Notes under the pieces: generated by a model
Databases searched by the model: none
What the model saw: the letters and a program-made list of their open reading frames with translations, nothing else
Told to the model about the DNA's origin: nothing
DNA from: an uncultured Prochlorococcus sp.
GTDB taxonomy: Bacteria > Cyanobacteriota > Cyanobacteriia > PCC-6307 > Cyanobiaceae
Assembly: GCA_902519235.1 (NCBI GenBank)
Contig: CABYJE010000008.1
Location: 1-38,644, forward strand
Length of the DNA: 38,644 bases
Direction of reading: 5' to 3'
Made by a program: the position numbers and the translations under genes
Shown here: piece by piece, positions 22,688-33,200 of the stretch
Layout: each line of letters begins with the position of its first letter
Position numbering within the stretch: the first letter of the stretch is position 1

Positions 22688-24091
22688 TTGATAGATAAAG
22701 AGGTAATAGTAATAGGGGCGGGTCTAGCTGGATCAGAGGCAGCTTGGCAAATAGCAAACGCAGGAATAGCCGTTAAATTAGTTGAAATGAGACCGCTATC
22801 TTCAACTCCAGCCCACCATTCAAGTGAGTTTGGTGAACTAGTATGTAGCAATAGTTTTGGAGCCTTGAGTAAGGACAGAGCTGCAGGACTTTTGCAAGAA
22901 GAATTAAGGACGTTCAATTCACTAATAATTAAAACAGCAGATATGTACTCTGTCCCAGCTGGTGGAGCACTAGCGGTGGATAGATCAAAATTTAGTAAAT
23001 CTTTGACAGAGATTTTATCTTCACATTCACTTATTGAAATCAAAAGGATTGAACAATTAGATATCCCAGAAAAAGAGACCATAACTATAATTGCTACTGG
23101 TCCTTTGACATCTAATGCATTAGCTACAAAAATTAAAAACTTTACAGGTTTTGATTATTGCCATTTTTTTGATGCAGCAAGCCCTATCATCTATGGCGAC
23201 ACTGTTGATCACGAAATTGTCTTTAAAGCAAGTAGATATGACAAAGGGGATCCAGCATATTTAAATTGCCCAATGAACGAAAATGAATACGTAAATTTTA
23301 GGAATCAATTAATTAAAGGTCAGCAAGCCACTTTGAAGGATTTTGAAAAAGATTCAGCAAATTTCTTTGAAGCCTGTTTACCAATCGAAGAGATAGCGAG
23401 AAGAGGAATTGAAACAATGCGATATGGTCCTTTGAAATCTATTGGTTTATGGAATCCAAAATGGGGAGATTTATTCGATAGAGAAAATAGATTTAAAAAG
23501 AGGCCCCATGCAATTGTTCAGTTAAGGAAAGAAGATCTAGAAGGTAATTTACTAAATATTGTTGGATTTCAGACTAACCTCAAATGGTCAGAACAAAAAA
23601 GAATATTTAGAATGATTCCTGGCTTAGAAAAAGTTGAGTTTGTTCGTTTTGGTGTAATGCATCGAAATACATTTTTAGAATCTCCTAAACTCCTTTTGCC
23701 AACACTTCAATTTTTAAAAAGGGAATCACTTCTGGCTGCAGGCCAAATTACAGGGACAGAGGGCTATGCAGCTGCAGCTGCAGGTGGCTTATTAGCTGGA
23801 ATTAATGCTTCTTTACTGGCGATGAATAAAAGTCCAGTTACTTTCCCTAAGGAATCAATGACAGGTTCTCTAATGAACTTTATTAGTAATAAAAATGTAA
23901 TAATGTCTAATCAGAAAAAAAATAAGTTTCAACCAATGCCTCCATCTTTTGGGCTCCTGCCAGAATTAAAAAACAAAATAAAAGACAAAAAAATAAGATA
24001 CAGAGCTTACCAAGAAAGGTCTTTAAAGGCCATGCAAAGTTTTAAAAAAAAATTAGATTCGTGTTTCGAAAAAGAACAATTATTTGTCTAG
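22688..24091 (+). CDS. trmFO: Methylenetetrahydrofolate-tRNA (uracil-5-)-methyltransferase TrmFO
   Basis: 467-aa folate/FAD-dependent enzyme that forms m5U54 in the tRNA T loop. The FAD Rossmann motif [16 protein letters not shown] is at residues about 7-22. TrmFO signatures include [61 protein letters not shown] and [16 protein letters not shown]. Full length. The start is TTG at 22688, 6 nt after psbY. The next gene, crtH, follows after 32 nt. Confidence 0.95.
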   Translation: MIDKEVIVIGAGLAGSEAAWQIANAGIAVKLVEMRPLSSTPAHHSSEFGELVCSNSFGALSKDRAAGLLQEELRTFNSLIIKTADMYSVPAGGALAVDRSKFSKSLTEILSSHSLIEIKRIEQLDIPEKETITIIATGPLTSNALATKIKNFTGFDYCHFFDAASPIIYGDTVDHEIVFKASRYDKGDPAYLNCPMNENEYVNFRNQLIKGQQATLKDFEKDSANFFEACLPIEEIARRGIETMRYGPLKSIGLWNPKWGDLFDRENRFKKRPHAIVQLRKEDLEGNLLNIVGFQTNLKWSEQKRIFRMIPGLEKVEFVRFGVMHRNTFLESPKLLLPTLQFLKRESLLAAGQITGTEGYAAAAAGGLLAGINASLLAMNKSPVTFPKESMTGSLMNFISNKNVIMSNQKKNKFQPMPPSFGLLPELKNKIKDKKIRYRAYQERSLKAMQSFKKKLDSCFEKEQLFV

Positions 24092-24123
24092 ATTAATTAA
24101 AATGAATTTTTAAATAATTTAAA

Positions 24124-25665
24124 ATGCAAGCAAATAAAGAAAATTTTGATGCAATTATAATCGGTTCAGGAATAGGAGGATTGGTTACAGCTTCACAATT
24201 GGCTGCAAAGGGTGCAAAAGTGTTGGTACTCGAAAAATATGTTATTCCTGGGGGTAGTGGAGGATCTTTCAAGAGAAAAGGGTATACCTTTGATGTTGGA
24301 GCATCAATGATTTTCGGATTTGGAGACAAAGGTTATACAAATTTATTAACTCGAGCTCTAAAAGATGTAAACGAGAAATGTGAAACTATTCCTGACCCTG
24401 TCCAATTAGAGTATCATCTTCCAAACAATTTGAGTATTTCAGTTGACAGAGAATATGAGGCATTTATTAGTAAATTAATTGATCGGTTCCCGAAAGAAAA
24501 AGAAGGTATTAAGAATTTTTATGGAACGTGTAAAAAGGTATTTAACTGCCTTGATTCTATGCCTCTTTTGTCAATTGAGGATCCTAGTTATCTTTTTAAG
24601 GTCTTTTTAAAAGCGCCTTTATCCTGCTTGGGTCTTGCTAGATGGCTACCAATAAATGCTGGAGATGTTGCAAGAAAATTTATTAAAGATTCAGAACTCC
24701 TAAAGTTTATTGATATTGAATGTTTTTGTTGGTCAGTTATGCCTGCTCTTAAAACCCCAATGATAAATGCAGGAATGGTTTTTACAGATAGACATTCTGG
24801 AGGTATAAATTATCCAAAGGGTGGGGTAGGTAAGATTGCAGAGAAATTAGTTACTGGTCTTGAAAAATTTGGGAGCAAAATACGGTTCAGAGCCAATGTT
24901 ACTAAAATACTCTTAAAAGATAAAAAAGCTGTGGGGGTAAAGTTATCTAATGGAGAAGAAATTTACTCCGATATAATTGTCTCTAATTCCACAAGATGGG
25001 ATACTTTCGGACTAAGTAATAATAAGGGTTTAATTGCAAGAGATTACGTACCAAAAAGTGAATATAAGTGGTCTGAAACTTATAAGCCTTCGCCATCTTT
25101 TGTTTCAATACACTTAGGAGTCGCTGAAGAGTTAATTGATAAAAAATTTAATTGTCATCATATTATTGTTGAGGATTGGGAAGAATTAGAAAATGAAAAA
25201 GGAGTAATCTTTATTTCTATTCCCACCCTTCTTGATTCTTCTTTAGCTCCAGATGGTAAACATATCATTCATGCATTTACACCTTCTTCCATCAATGAAT
25301 GGGACAATCTTTCAAGAGAGGAATACCTTGCTAAAAAAGAAAATTATTATTCATTTTTAATTGAAAAGATTTCTAAAATAATCCCAAGACTATATCAAAA
25401 TATTCACCATAAAGAAATTGGTACGCCTAGAACTCACAGAAAGTTTCTTGGAAGATTTGAGGGTAGTTATGGACCTATTCCTAATAAAAAATTACTTGGG
25501 CTTCTCCCAATGCCCTTTAACACAACAAATATTGAAAATCTTTATTGTGTAGGTGACTCATGTTTCCCAGGACAAGGTTTAAATGCCGTAGCTTTTAGTG
25601 GTTATGCATGTGCACATAAAATTGGATCAAAATTAAATATTAATGATTTTAAATTGCCTGATTGA
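24124..25665 (+). CDS. crtH: Carotenoid (prolycopene) isomerase CrtH
   Basis: 513-aa FAD-dependent isomerase converting poly-cis lycopene to all-trans lycopene in carotenoid synthesis. The dinucleotide fold is AIIIGSGIGGLVTASQLAAKG, followed by the CRTISO-type VIPGGSGGSFKRKGYTFDVG. The C-terminal FAD motif is YCVGDSCFPGQGLNAVAFSGYACA. Length and motifs fit CrtH better than the desaturases CrtP and CrtQ. It lies downstream of trmFO and 16 nt before a small membrane-protein gene. Confidence 0.9.
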   Translation: MQANKENFDAIIIGSGIGGLVTASQLAAKGAKVLVLEKYVIPGGSGGSFKRKGYTFDVGASMIFGFGDKGYTNLLTRALKDVNEKCETIPDPVQLEYHLPNNLSISVDREYEAFISKLIDRFPKEKEGIKNFYGTCKKVFNCLDSMPLLSIEDPSYLFKVFLKAPLSCLGLARWLPINAGDVARKFIKDSELLKFIDIECFCWSVMPALKTPMINAGMVFTDRHSGGINYPKGGVGKIAEKLVTGLEKFGSKIRFRANVTKILLKDKKAVGVKLSNGEEIYSDIIVSNSTRWDTFGLSNNKGLIARDYVPKSEYKWSETYKPSPSFVSIHLGVAEELIDKKFNCHHIIVEDWEELENEKGVIFISIPTLLDSSLAPDGKHIIHAFTPSSINEWDNLSREEYLAKKENYYSFLIEKISKIIPRLYQNIHHKEIGTPRTHRKFLGRFEGSYGPIPNKKLLGLLPMPFNTTNIENLYCVGDSCFPGQGLNAVAFSGYACAHKIGSKLNINDFKLPD

Positions 25666-25681
25666 ATAAAAAATTAACCTC

Positions 25682-26188
25682 ATGCCTGAAAAATTTAAAA
25701 CACTTTTTCCAGTAAAAAGCTCTCTAATTTCTTTATATGTAGCTCTCACACTCCCTATTACATTTTTTTCAAGTGAACAATCAAAAATACCTTCACTATT
25801 TTTATTTATTTTAGGTCTGTTTTTGATTTTTAATATTACTAGTGATTATGTAGAAACTTGTGAAAAGAAAATTTCTTATCAAACAAGTTTTATTTCTAGG
25901 GCCTTTGGCAAAAATAATTGGGAAATATTTTGGGATGAAATTAAGTCTATTAAATCCATACCAACAAGCCAAGGTAGTAGAGTTTTTTATTTTATTGGTG
26001 AAAAAGGGAAAAATTATTTGGTACCACAACGTATCCAAAATTTTGATATTTTCTTGGATAAAATTGAGGAAAAAACCAAAATCAGTACAAAAGATATCTC
26101 TTACATCTCACCACTATGGACATATAAATTACTTACATGTTTATCAGTTCTAATGATTATTGGTGAAATTATCTCTTTTATGGTTTAA
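25682..26188 (+). CDS. Small membrane hypothetical protein
   Basis: 168-aa protein with two N-terminal hydrophobic segments (about residues 14-30 and 38-55), a soluble central domain (about 60-140, containing NNWEIFWDEIKSIKSIPTSQG) and a C-terminal helix (LLTCLSVLMIIGEIISFMV). The central beta-rich segment could be a bacterial PH-like domain, which is inference only. It is probably cotranscribed with crtH. Its stop overlaps the 3' end of the convergent response-regulator gene by 4 nt. Confidence 0.75.
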   Translation: MPEKFKTLFPVKSSLISLYVALTLPITFFSSEQSKIPSLFLFILGLFLIFNITSDYVETCEKKISYQTSFISRAFGKNNWEIFWDEIKSIKSIPTSQGSRVFYFIGEKGKNYLVPQRIQNFDIFLDKIEEKTKISTKDISYISPLWTYKLLTCLSVLMIIGEIISFMV

Positions 26189-26922
26189 ATATTATCAACA
26201 CTAAATCTATATCCTTGTTGCCTAACTGTTGTTATCCCCCCACCTTCTCCTAGGCCAGCCTGTTCTAATTTTCTTCGAAGAGTTAATACTTGAGTGTCAA
26301 CAGACCTTGGACCTCCACTAAAAGGGGGCCAGGCCATCCTCAAAAGCTCCTGTCTACTTCTAACCATCCCAGGAGGCATCAATAAGGCACAAAGTAATGC
26401 AAACTCCCTAGGACTTAATTCAACGGGTTTTTCACTAAGAGTTACCTGTCTAAGGAGAAGATGAACTTCTAACGGTCCAACTTCAACTTTTTCCTGTAGT
26501 CCTATTCTTCCTCTCTTCAATAATGTTCTACATCTTGCTGCTAATTCTTCAAGACCAAATGGTTTTCTTAGGACATCATCAGCTCCTTCATCTAGAAGAC
26601 TAACTAATGCTTCAACTCCCGATCTTGCCGTTAAAACAATAACTGAACATCCCAATTGTTGGGCTAGTCTCATTGCAGTATTTTGCTCCAGGATTTCGGC
26701 ACTTACTAAGAGGTCTGGTGACTGTTCCCTGCATAAATCTACCGCTTCTGCAGCTGATCCAACTGCTGCAGCAAGGTGACCATCTTGACGAAGTCTTTGG
26801 ACAAGGACAGTTCTAAGTGTGGGGTGGGGTTCAACAACAAGTACTCTCGAAGGAGTTTGAGAACTTGTAGGCAATTGTGCAGTGCCAGGGGTTGAAGCTA
26901 AGATTTGCTCAGTTGATTGCAT
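26185..26922 (-). CDS. Atypical OmpR-family response regulator without phospho-acceptor site
   Basis: 245-aa regulator with a 25-residue extra N-terminus, a receiver-like domain (about 26-135) and an OmpR/PhoB winged-helix domain (about 145-243; ELSPREFALLCALL, DTQVLTLRRKLEQAG, TVRQQGYRFSV). The receiver lacks the phosphorylation pocket: the acidic pair is E31-P32, the phospho-Asp position reads S74-A75-E76, but K120 in LRKPFG and the T98 region are kept. It is therefore likely phosphorylation-independent, as known for some cyanobacterial regulators. Codon use is slightly more G+C-rich than its neighbours. Target genes are unknown. It is divergent from the small gene at 27009. Confidence 0.85.
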   Translation of the reverse strand: MQSTEQILASTPGTAQLPTSSQTPSRVLVVEPHPTLRTVLVQRLRQDGHLAAAVGSAAEAVDLCREQSPDLLVSAEILEQNTAMRLAQQLGCSVIVLTARSGVEALVSLLDEGADDVLRKPFGLEELAARCRTLLKRGRIGLQEKVEVGPLEVHLLLRQVTLSEKPVELSPREFALLCALLMPPGMVRSRQELLRMAWPPFSGGPRSVDTQVLTLRRKLEQAGLGEGGGITTVRQQGYRFSVDNI

Positions 26923-27008
26923 TCTTATTTACTGTTGGGCCAGGCAATTTTTTGTCATCCTTAATAAGGTATAACAAATGCTAAATAAAAATCGGAATCT
27001 ATCAAATT

Positions 27009-27278
27009 ATGACATCATTTGAAAACCCTAATGCAATTCGACATTTTCAATCAATTTGCGATAGTTGCCAAGACTTAGTTACTCGTTTTCATACACCAAC
27101 TGATCTTAAATTATATAGTGATGGTTATCTTCAAGCCTTAAGGAATTGCAGTAGTTTAGAGCAAAAAGATCAAGAGAAATTAGAGAGATTGATAGAGAGA
27201 TGGATCCTAGATCCTTCTAGTTTTATTGATCCAAATGGAGGAGGAAATAAAGGTTTTTTTGATAAAAAAATAACTTAA
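27009..27278 (+). CDS. Conserved cyanobacterial small protein (DUF6761-like)
   Basis: 89-aa soluble, mostly helical protein (FENPNAIRHFQSICDSCQDL, QALRNCSSLEQKDQEKLERL). I believe this is the cyanobacteria-restricted family listed as DUF6761, but this is from memory. A CDSC motif near residue 20 could bind metal or form a disulfide. Divergent from the atypical response regulator with an 86-nt gap, so it is a possible target of it. Function unknown. Confidence 0.75.
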   Translation: MTSFENPNAIRHFQSICDSCQDLVTRFHTPTDLKLYSDGYLQALRNCSSLEQKDQEKLERLIERWILDPSSFIDPNGGGNKGFFDKKIT

Positions 27279-27326
27279 AATATTAATTTTTATTAACTAA
27301 ATCAGTATTTATACTTATCAATTGTT

Positions 27327-27650
27327 TTAAGACGCTAATTCAATTTCTATTTTTTCTTTAAGGGATCCTGAATTATACATTTCTATTAGTATGTCTGATC
27401 CACCAAGAAACTCTCCTTTTAAATAAACTTGAGGAATAGTTGGCCAATCTGAATATTCTTTGATTCCTTCTCTGATTTCGTAATCGCTTAAAACATCAAA
27501 AGTACCAAATTCTATACCTAGGGAATTTAGAATTTGAACTACATTATTGGAAAAACCGCATTGAGGCATTAACTTAGTTCCTTTCATAAATACCATTACT
27601 GGATTTGAGTCAATTAATTTTTGTATCTTATCTTTTGTTAGGTTGTCCAT
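27327..27650 (-). CDS. grxD: Monothiol glutaredoxin, CGFS type
   Basis: 107-aa Grx4/GrxD-type glutaredoxin. The CGFS active site lies in [19 protein letters not shown] forms the first strand and the glutathione-contact regions are WPTIPQVY and GGSDI. CGFS glutaredoxins carry a [2Fe-2S] cluster with glutathione and hand it on, often with a BolA partner. That partner is 3 nt upstream in the same operon. Confidence 0.95.
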   Translation of the reverse strand: MDNLTKDKIQKLIDSNPVMVFMKGTKLMPQCGFSNNVVQILNSLGIEFGTFDVLSDYEIREGIKEYSDWPTIPQVYLKGEFLGGSDILIEMYNSGSLKEKIEIELAS

Positions 27651-27653
27651 AAT

Positions 27654-27884
27654 TTAATTTGGTGTTTCTGTTTTTAATGCCAGTGCATGAATAGCCTCTG
27701 AAGCTAATTCTTCTTTCAAGGCAGAATAGACCAGCTGATGTTGTTTAACTAATGATAATCCATTAAATTCATTTGCAATTACAGTTACTTGCAAATGATC
27801 ATTTCCCTTAAGGTTTTCAACAAAAACTTGGGAACTTGGTAATTTTTTAGTGATTAAATTAATGACTTCTTCTTTTGTAATCAT
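27654..27884 (-). CDS. bolA: BolA family protein
   Basis: 76-aa BolA-like protein with the family pattern GNDHLQVTVIANEFNGLSLVKQHQLVYSAL, including the conserved His in KQHQLVY. It probably forms a heterodimer with the adjacent CGFS glutaredoxin to bind a [2Fe-2S] cluster and report or deliver iron-sulfur status. The gene order bolA-grxD with a 3-nt gap supports joint function. Confidence 0.93.
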   Translation of the reverse strand: MITKEEVINLITKKLPSSQVFVENLKGNDHLQVTVIANEFNGLSLVKQHQLVYSALKEELASEAIHALALKTETPN

Positions 27885-27896
27885 AATTAACTTTAA

Positions 27897-28412
27897 TTAA
27901 CCTTTGTATTTTGTCTCAACAAATCCTAGTTGGATCAATCTTTCATAAGCTTCTTTGCCTTCTCGGCTATTGGGAGACATTATTCTAATTGTTTCAACAA
28001 GTAAAGGTACCGCAACTTCAGGTTCTTCAGTTTTTATGTACATTGAGGCTAATCTTTCATTTGATTTTGCCAATATTTTTAATGTTTGCTTACCCTTCCT
28101 TTGCATTTCATTTGGTATTCTCGCATCAATTCCTTTGAAAGAAGTATTAAGATCGGAATAAAAAGACGCAAGTTGCTTGGCTAATTTTCTAGCGTCTAGA
28201 TAAAAATCCTTAGCTTTATCGTCATCTCCGTTTTTAATATATTTATCGCCTTGTTTTATAAAATACTCTACGTTTGAAATCGATAGCTTTTTACTATCAT
28301 TCGAAAGCACTTTATAGTCTTTTGGACCCTTGATTTCTGCATGAACTACATTTCCATAAGGAACTTTTCCAAAAAATATAAATAAAATTGGGATTAACTT
28401 TAGGAATTTCAT
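27897..28412 (-). CDS. Exported helical hypothetical protein
   Basis: 171-aa protein with a signal peptide (FLKLIPILFIFFGKVPYGNVVHA) and an all-helical mature part resembling one or two TPR-like hairpins (EYFIKQGDKYIKNGDDDKAKDFYLDARKLAKQL; SNERLASMYIKTEEPEVAVPLLVETIRI). It is probably periplasmic or thylakoid-lumenal, possibly a protein-interaction scaffold. It ends 12 nt before bolA on the same strand, so may be cotranscribed. No assigned function. Confidence 0.75.
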   Translation of the reverse strand: MKFLKLIPILFIFFGKVPYGNVVHAEIKGPKDYKVLSNDSKKLSISNVEYFIKQGDKYIKNGDDDKAKDFYLDARKLAKQLASFYSDLNTSFKGIDARIPNEMQRKGKQTLKILAKSNERLASMYIKTEEPEVAVPLLVETIRIMSPNSREGKEAYERLIQLGFVETKYKG

Positions 28413-28458
28413 TTCTTAATCAAATTATTATTAAGGTTTATAGTAACTTATAACAGAT

Positions 28459-29133
28459 TCATCTACCTACAATTTTTAATGCTTTTTCTTCCTCTTGGAT
28501 CATTTTTTCATGTAGAAATATATTAAATTCCTTGATGGTGGAGTTTAAGTAATCATTAATTGCTATTGGTTTTCCAAAGGATAAACAAAATTCGCTCCTA
28601 AAATTCGGAGGTACTTTGCTGTAGGCTATTCCAATTGGAATTACCATAATGGATGTTGTTTTTTTTGTAGCTAATCTAGCTAATCTATATAATCCTTCTT
28701 TGAGAACTAATTTTTTCCCAAATTTATTAATCTTTCCTTCGGGGAAAACAACAAGTTGTTCTCCTTTTTCTATGAGATCAATCGCATATCTTAACGTTGA
28801 GAGAGATGGCGATAATTGATTTATCGAAAAACATCCAAGTCTTTTTAAAAACCAACCTTGTATCCCTCTCATTTCGGATTTAGTAACCATAAATCTACAA
28901 TCCTTTTTTGTTACTCTTCTCCCCATTGCCATGGTGAGTACTAAGCCGTCCCATCTTGATCTATGGCTTGGAGCCAAAATGATAGAAGAATTTTTGGGAA
29001 TTGAAAAACCATTATTTAATATTTTCTTTTTTTTAAAAAAGAACCTTAAAACAACGTCCTGAGTAACAAACATTGCAATAAATCCCAATAAAGGGTTGAT
29101 TTTATGCCAAAGATTTAAGGATTTCTTTTTCAA
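28459..29133 (-). CDS. plsC: 1-acyl-glycerol-3-phosphate acyltransferase (PlsC family)
   Basis: 224-aa acyltransferase that adds the second acyl chain to lysophosphatidic acid at the membrane. The catalytic HX4D motif is SHRSRWD, and the acceptor-binding block is [10 protein letters not shown] hydrophobic N-terminus ([17 protein letters not shown]) anchors it. Length is typical. First gene of the minus-strand group plsC-hypothetical-bolA-grxD and divergent from pdxJ. Substrate preference cannot be told from sequence. Confidence 0.9.
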   Translation of the reverse strand: MKKKSLNLWHKINPLLGFIAMFVTQDVVLRFFFKKKKILNNGFSIPKNSSIILAPSHRSRWDGLVLTMAMGRRVTKKDCRFMVTKSEMRGIQGWFLKRLGCFSINQLSPSLSTLRYAIDLIEKGEQLVVFPEGKINKFGKKLVLKEGLYRLARLATKKTTSIMVIPIGIAYSKVPPNFRSEFCLSFGKPIAINDYLNSTIKEFNIFLHEKMIQEEEKALKIVGR

Positions 29134-29233
29134 ATTCTATTTACTATATATTAATAATTTAAGTCTTTGCCTTTTTTTATTAGCTATTATTGGGCGGTTA
29201 CTGGATTGTCTAGAAACTAAGATTTTCAAAATT

Positions 29234-29950
29234 ATGGCTACTTTAGGGGTAAACATTGATCATATTGCAAATGTAAGGCAAGCAAGGAAAACTGTCGAGC
29301 CTGACCCTGTGCAATTTGCTTTTTTAGCTGAATTAGGAGGGGCTGATTCTATAACAGTGCATCTAAGAGAAGATAGGAGACACATACAAGATAGGGACGT
29401 ATTCCTTCTGAAAGAGACTATAAAAACAAAACTCAATTTAGAGATGGCTGCTACAGAAGAAATGTTAGAAATTGCCAAAAAAATTCTTCCCGATTATGTA
29501 ACGCTTGTACCCGAGAAAAGAGAGGAAGTTACTACTGAGGGCGGGTTGGATTTAAAAAGTAATGTGCAATACCTTAAGAAGGCTGTTGGGAATTTAAAAG
29601 ATTCAAATATAGAAGTAAGTGCATTTATTGATCCTCTTGGAGAACAGATAAATTATTCCAAAGAAATAGGCTTTGATTTTATAGAATTACATACTGGAAA
29701 ATATGCTGAATTATCGGGATCTGAACAATACAAAGAGCTCCAAAGGATTATAGAGTCTACACATTTAGCAAATGACCTTGGGTTAATTGTTAATGCTGGT
29801 CATGGCCTGAACTACAATAATGTTAAAAAAATTGCATCAATTAATAATATGAACGAGTTGAACATAGGTCATAGTATTGTTGCAAGGGCTTTAGCGATAG
29901 GATTAGAAAAGTCTGTACGTGAAATGAAGTCCCTTATCACATCAAATTAA
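29234..29950 (+). CDS. pdxJ: Pyridoxine 5'-phosphate synthase PdxJ
   Basis: 238-aa TIM-barrel enzyme condensing 1-deoxyxylulose 5-phosphate with 3-amino-2-oxopropyl phosphate to make vitamin B6. Key motifs are [16 protein letters not shown] at the start, [54 protein letters not shown] and [12 protein letters not shown]. The open frame extends upstream to 29096, but the conserved N-terminus [13 protein letters not shown] begins at ATG 29234, so the longer form is rejected. Ends 9 nt before ycf54. Confidence 0.96.
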   Translation: MATLGVNIDHIANVRQARKTVEPDPVQFAFLAELGGADSITVHLREDRRHIQDRDVFLLKETIKTKLNLEMAATEEMLEIAKKILPDYVTLVPEKREEVTTEGGLDLKSNVQYLKKAVGNLKDSNIEVSAFIDPLGEQINYSKEIGFDFIELHTGKYAELSGSEQYKELQRIIESTHLANDLGLIVNAGHGLNYNNVKKIASINNMNELNIGHSIVARALAIGLEKSVREMKSLITSN

Positions 29951-29959
29951 ATTTCAAAA

Positions 29960-30277
29960 ATGACAACATATTTTTTCGTTGCGGCAAGTGAAAAGTTTTT
30001 AACTGTTGAAGAACCACTTGATGAAATTTTGAAAGAGAGGATGAGGAACTATAAAGAAAATAATAAAGAAATAGATTTTTGGCTTTTAAAAAATCCATCA
30101 TTTTTGCAAACAACCCAATTTGCTGATCTAAAAGCAAAAATTCCATCTACCCCAGCAGTTGTTTTATCGACTGATAAAAAATTTATAACTTTCTTAAAGC
30201 TTCGTTTGGAGTTTGTTGCTGTGGGGGAATTCGAATGTCCTAATGCAGAAATAATTGATCCATTTAAAGTTGAGTAA
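29960..30277 (+). CDS. ycf54: Ycf54 (Mg-protoporphyrin monomethylester cyclase accessory factor)
   Basis: 105-aa protein recognised by MTTYFFVAASEKFLTVEEPL, NNKEIDFWLLKNPSFL, STDKKFITFLKLRLEFV and GEFECPNAEI. Ycf54 is needed for the oxidative cyclase step that forms ring E of chlorophyll, by stabilising the AcsF/ChlE complex. Complete and ordinary. Downstream of pdxJ by 9 nt and followed 17 nt later by recC. Confidence 0.95.
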   Translation: MTTYFFVAASEKFLTVEEPLDEILKERMRNYKENNKEIDFWLLKNPSFLQTTQFADLKAKIPSTPAVVLSTDKKFITFLKLRLEFVAVGEFECPNAEIIDPFKVE

Positions 30278-30294
30278 TATAACCATCTAGTAAA

Positions 30295-33200
30295 TTGCTC
30301 AATCTTTATAAGTCAAATAAAATTGAAGTAATTAGTGAACTGTTAGCAGAGGAATTAAAAATATGTCCTCCGCCTATAAATGAGAAATTAGAAATAGTAG
30401 TTCCCAATTACTTTTTGGGTAATTGGTTACGTGAACAAATAACTATAAAAAACAAAATAAGTGCTCTTTATGAATTAAAGACAATATCAACTTTTACTGA
30501 GTCATTATTGACAAATTTTTTCCCTGCAATTGACATGAGCGCATGGAATTTTGAGTCAATTAAATGGGGCATTATTGATTCCTTGGAAGAATTAAATAGC
30601 TTTAAAGAATCATTTCCGCTTAGAAATTGGATTAATAAATATTTGGATAATAAAAAGACAATTGATGGGGACATATATAATCTGACAAAAAAGATCACGA
30701 ATAATTTTATTGATTATCTGATTTTTAGACCTGAAATGATTGCTCAATGGAATAGATATGAAATTAATTCATCTAATCTATTTAAGAATTTAAACTCAGA
30801 TCAATTTTGGCAACCTATTTTATATAAATTATTAGAGGAAAAGATATCTGAAAAGCCATCATGTTTATACATGATTGAAGTAATAAAGAATTTAAGAAAA
30901 ATTAAAAACGTTGAATTTCAAGTACCAAATCAAATTTATATTTTTTCAGATAATAACTTATCTAAATTACATATTAATTTTTATTCAGAACTTTCAAAAT
31001 TTATTAAGGTAAATTTGTATTTATTATCTCCTGGAGAAGATTTATGGAATAGAATAAATTGTCTTGAAGGTGAGTTGGAATTTGATGATAATGAAAGTAA
31101 ATTGAATTTAAACAATACAAATATAGAGAAAATATTTGGTAAATTTGGAGCAAACTTTCAGAAATTAATTGATGAAAATATTTATTCAGAAGGTATAAAT
31201 TTAAAAAATAATCTTATTTATCTCGATCCAACAACTAATTTTCATAATAAGAAAGATATTCCTCTTCTTAATCAAATACAAAAAAGACTAATTGATAATA
31301 ATAGAGTTGATTTTATAGTAAGTGAAAGGGATGATTCAATATTACTTTGTGAGCATTTTAATCAGAATAGTCAATTTGAATATTTAAGAAATAAAATTAT
31401 AGAAATAATAAATTCTTGCGAGAATATTAAATATAGTGATATTGCTGTTTTATCTCCACAAACTAATTTAATTAAACCTTATCTAAGGTACATTTTTAAT
31501 AATGAGTTAATTAATGGTGAAAAGATACCTTATTTTTTTATTGATGAGGATAATCATGACTCTTCAGGCATCTATGAATTTCTAATTGACATCACTGAAA
31601 TAGCAAGTGAAAAAATTACACTTGAAAAAATAGATTACATTCTTTCGAAAAAAGTAACTCAGAACATTTTTGATTTTAATATTACTGAGAAGGATGAAAT
31701 TATTTTCTTACTTACCCAAGCGGGGTTTCATTGGGGATTAGATGATAAAGAAAGATTAGGTGAAGAGAAAAATACTCTAGATTGGTGTATAAATAGAATC
31801 ACTTTAGGCTTAATTTATGACAAAGAAGTAAATTTAAGTACTTTTAATTTAAAACCATTTAGCTATAAAAATATAAGTTTGGATTTGAATAAATGGGTTA
31901 AAATATTAATTCATTTAAAAAAATATATTAATTTGATAAGGGGGTCTTTTTCTTACTCGAATTGGGTTGAAAAGATAAAGTTTATATTAAAAAGTATTGC
32001 TGATTCTAATGAAAATTTCAATTTAGAAATAAGTGAAATAAATAGAATTCTTGACAATCACGCAATACCTTTAATACCTGATGATCTTATCTTGTTAAAA
32101 GTTTTTAGAGAAATATTAATTTCTTGCATAAATAAAGTTAAATATCAAAGTAAATCACGAGTCAACAAGATCCTAGTAAGTGATATTGAGAATTCAAGGC
32201 ATATTCCACATAAGGTTATCTTCCTAATAGACATGAATAGTGTTAATTATCCAAAATTACCAAAGAGTGAAAACATTAATTTATTAAAAAACAAATATCA
32301 ATTGGGTGATCCATCTGTTTTTGAAAGAGAGAAATATGCATTTCTGGAGTTGTTAATTGCCTGCAGAGATAAATTTATAGTTACTTGGGTAAAAAATGAT
32401 AAAGACAATAAAAAATTAGATGTTTCATTTCCTATTAAAGAATTAATTTCTTTTTTTGATAGTTTCTTAAACCAAAGCCAAAGAGAAGTAATAGTTAAAA
32501 GTTCTGATTTAAATAAAAATGAAATAATTGATCTTGATAAATCTAAGATTGTTAAAAGTAATTATTGTTTAATAGAAGATATAAATTGGAATGAAAAAAA
32601 ATCTGATATTAAAAATTACAAATTATCAGAACTGATTTATTGGTTCAAGACTCCACAAAAATATTGGCTTAATAAAAACAATATTTCTCCTAAGGAAATA
32701 TTTATTCATCATCCAGACGATGAGTATGTAAGCAATCTGCAAAAGTCACAACTAATTACAAAAATAATCCAGCAAGTAGAGATTGATAATCATAATATTA
32801 TTGATGATTTAAATGAATTAGATATTAATGATCAATTGGCTGAAAATGGTATTATTATGCCCAAAAATAGTATTATTACAAAAGAAAAAGAAATCAAAGA
32901 CTTATTAAGCAGTCTATGTGCAAGTTTGAGTCAACATAATAAGATTAATAAAATCTATGTAAAGTTAAATGCGAATAAAGAAGAATATTTAATCGCTGAT
33001 GACACCGTAATTGAATTAATTAATGCGAAGTTAAGTTTAAACCGGTTGACTGAGGCTTGGATAAAATTACTCTTTATTTCTTCTTTAAAGAGTAATATAA
33101 AAATGACTAAAGTAATTTATAGAACAGAAAATGATTATAAATCGCAAATTATTCAATCACCCGGAGCAACTGAATCAAATCTAATTTTGGAGGACTACAT

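Noticed and set aside
29096-29233. Extended N-terminus of PdxJ
   Set aside because: The 46 extra codons overlap divergent plsC and are unlike PdxJ; the family's conserved start is at ATG 29234.
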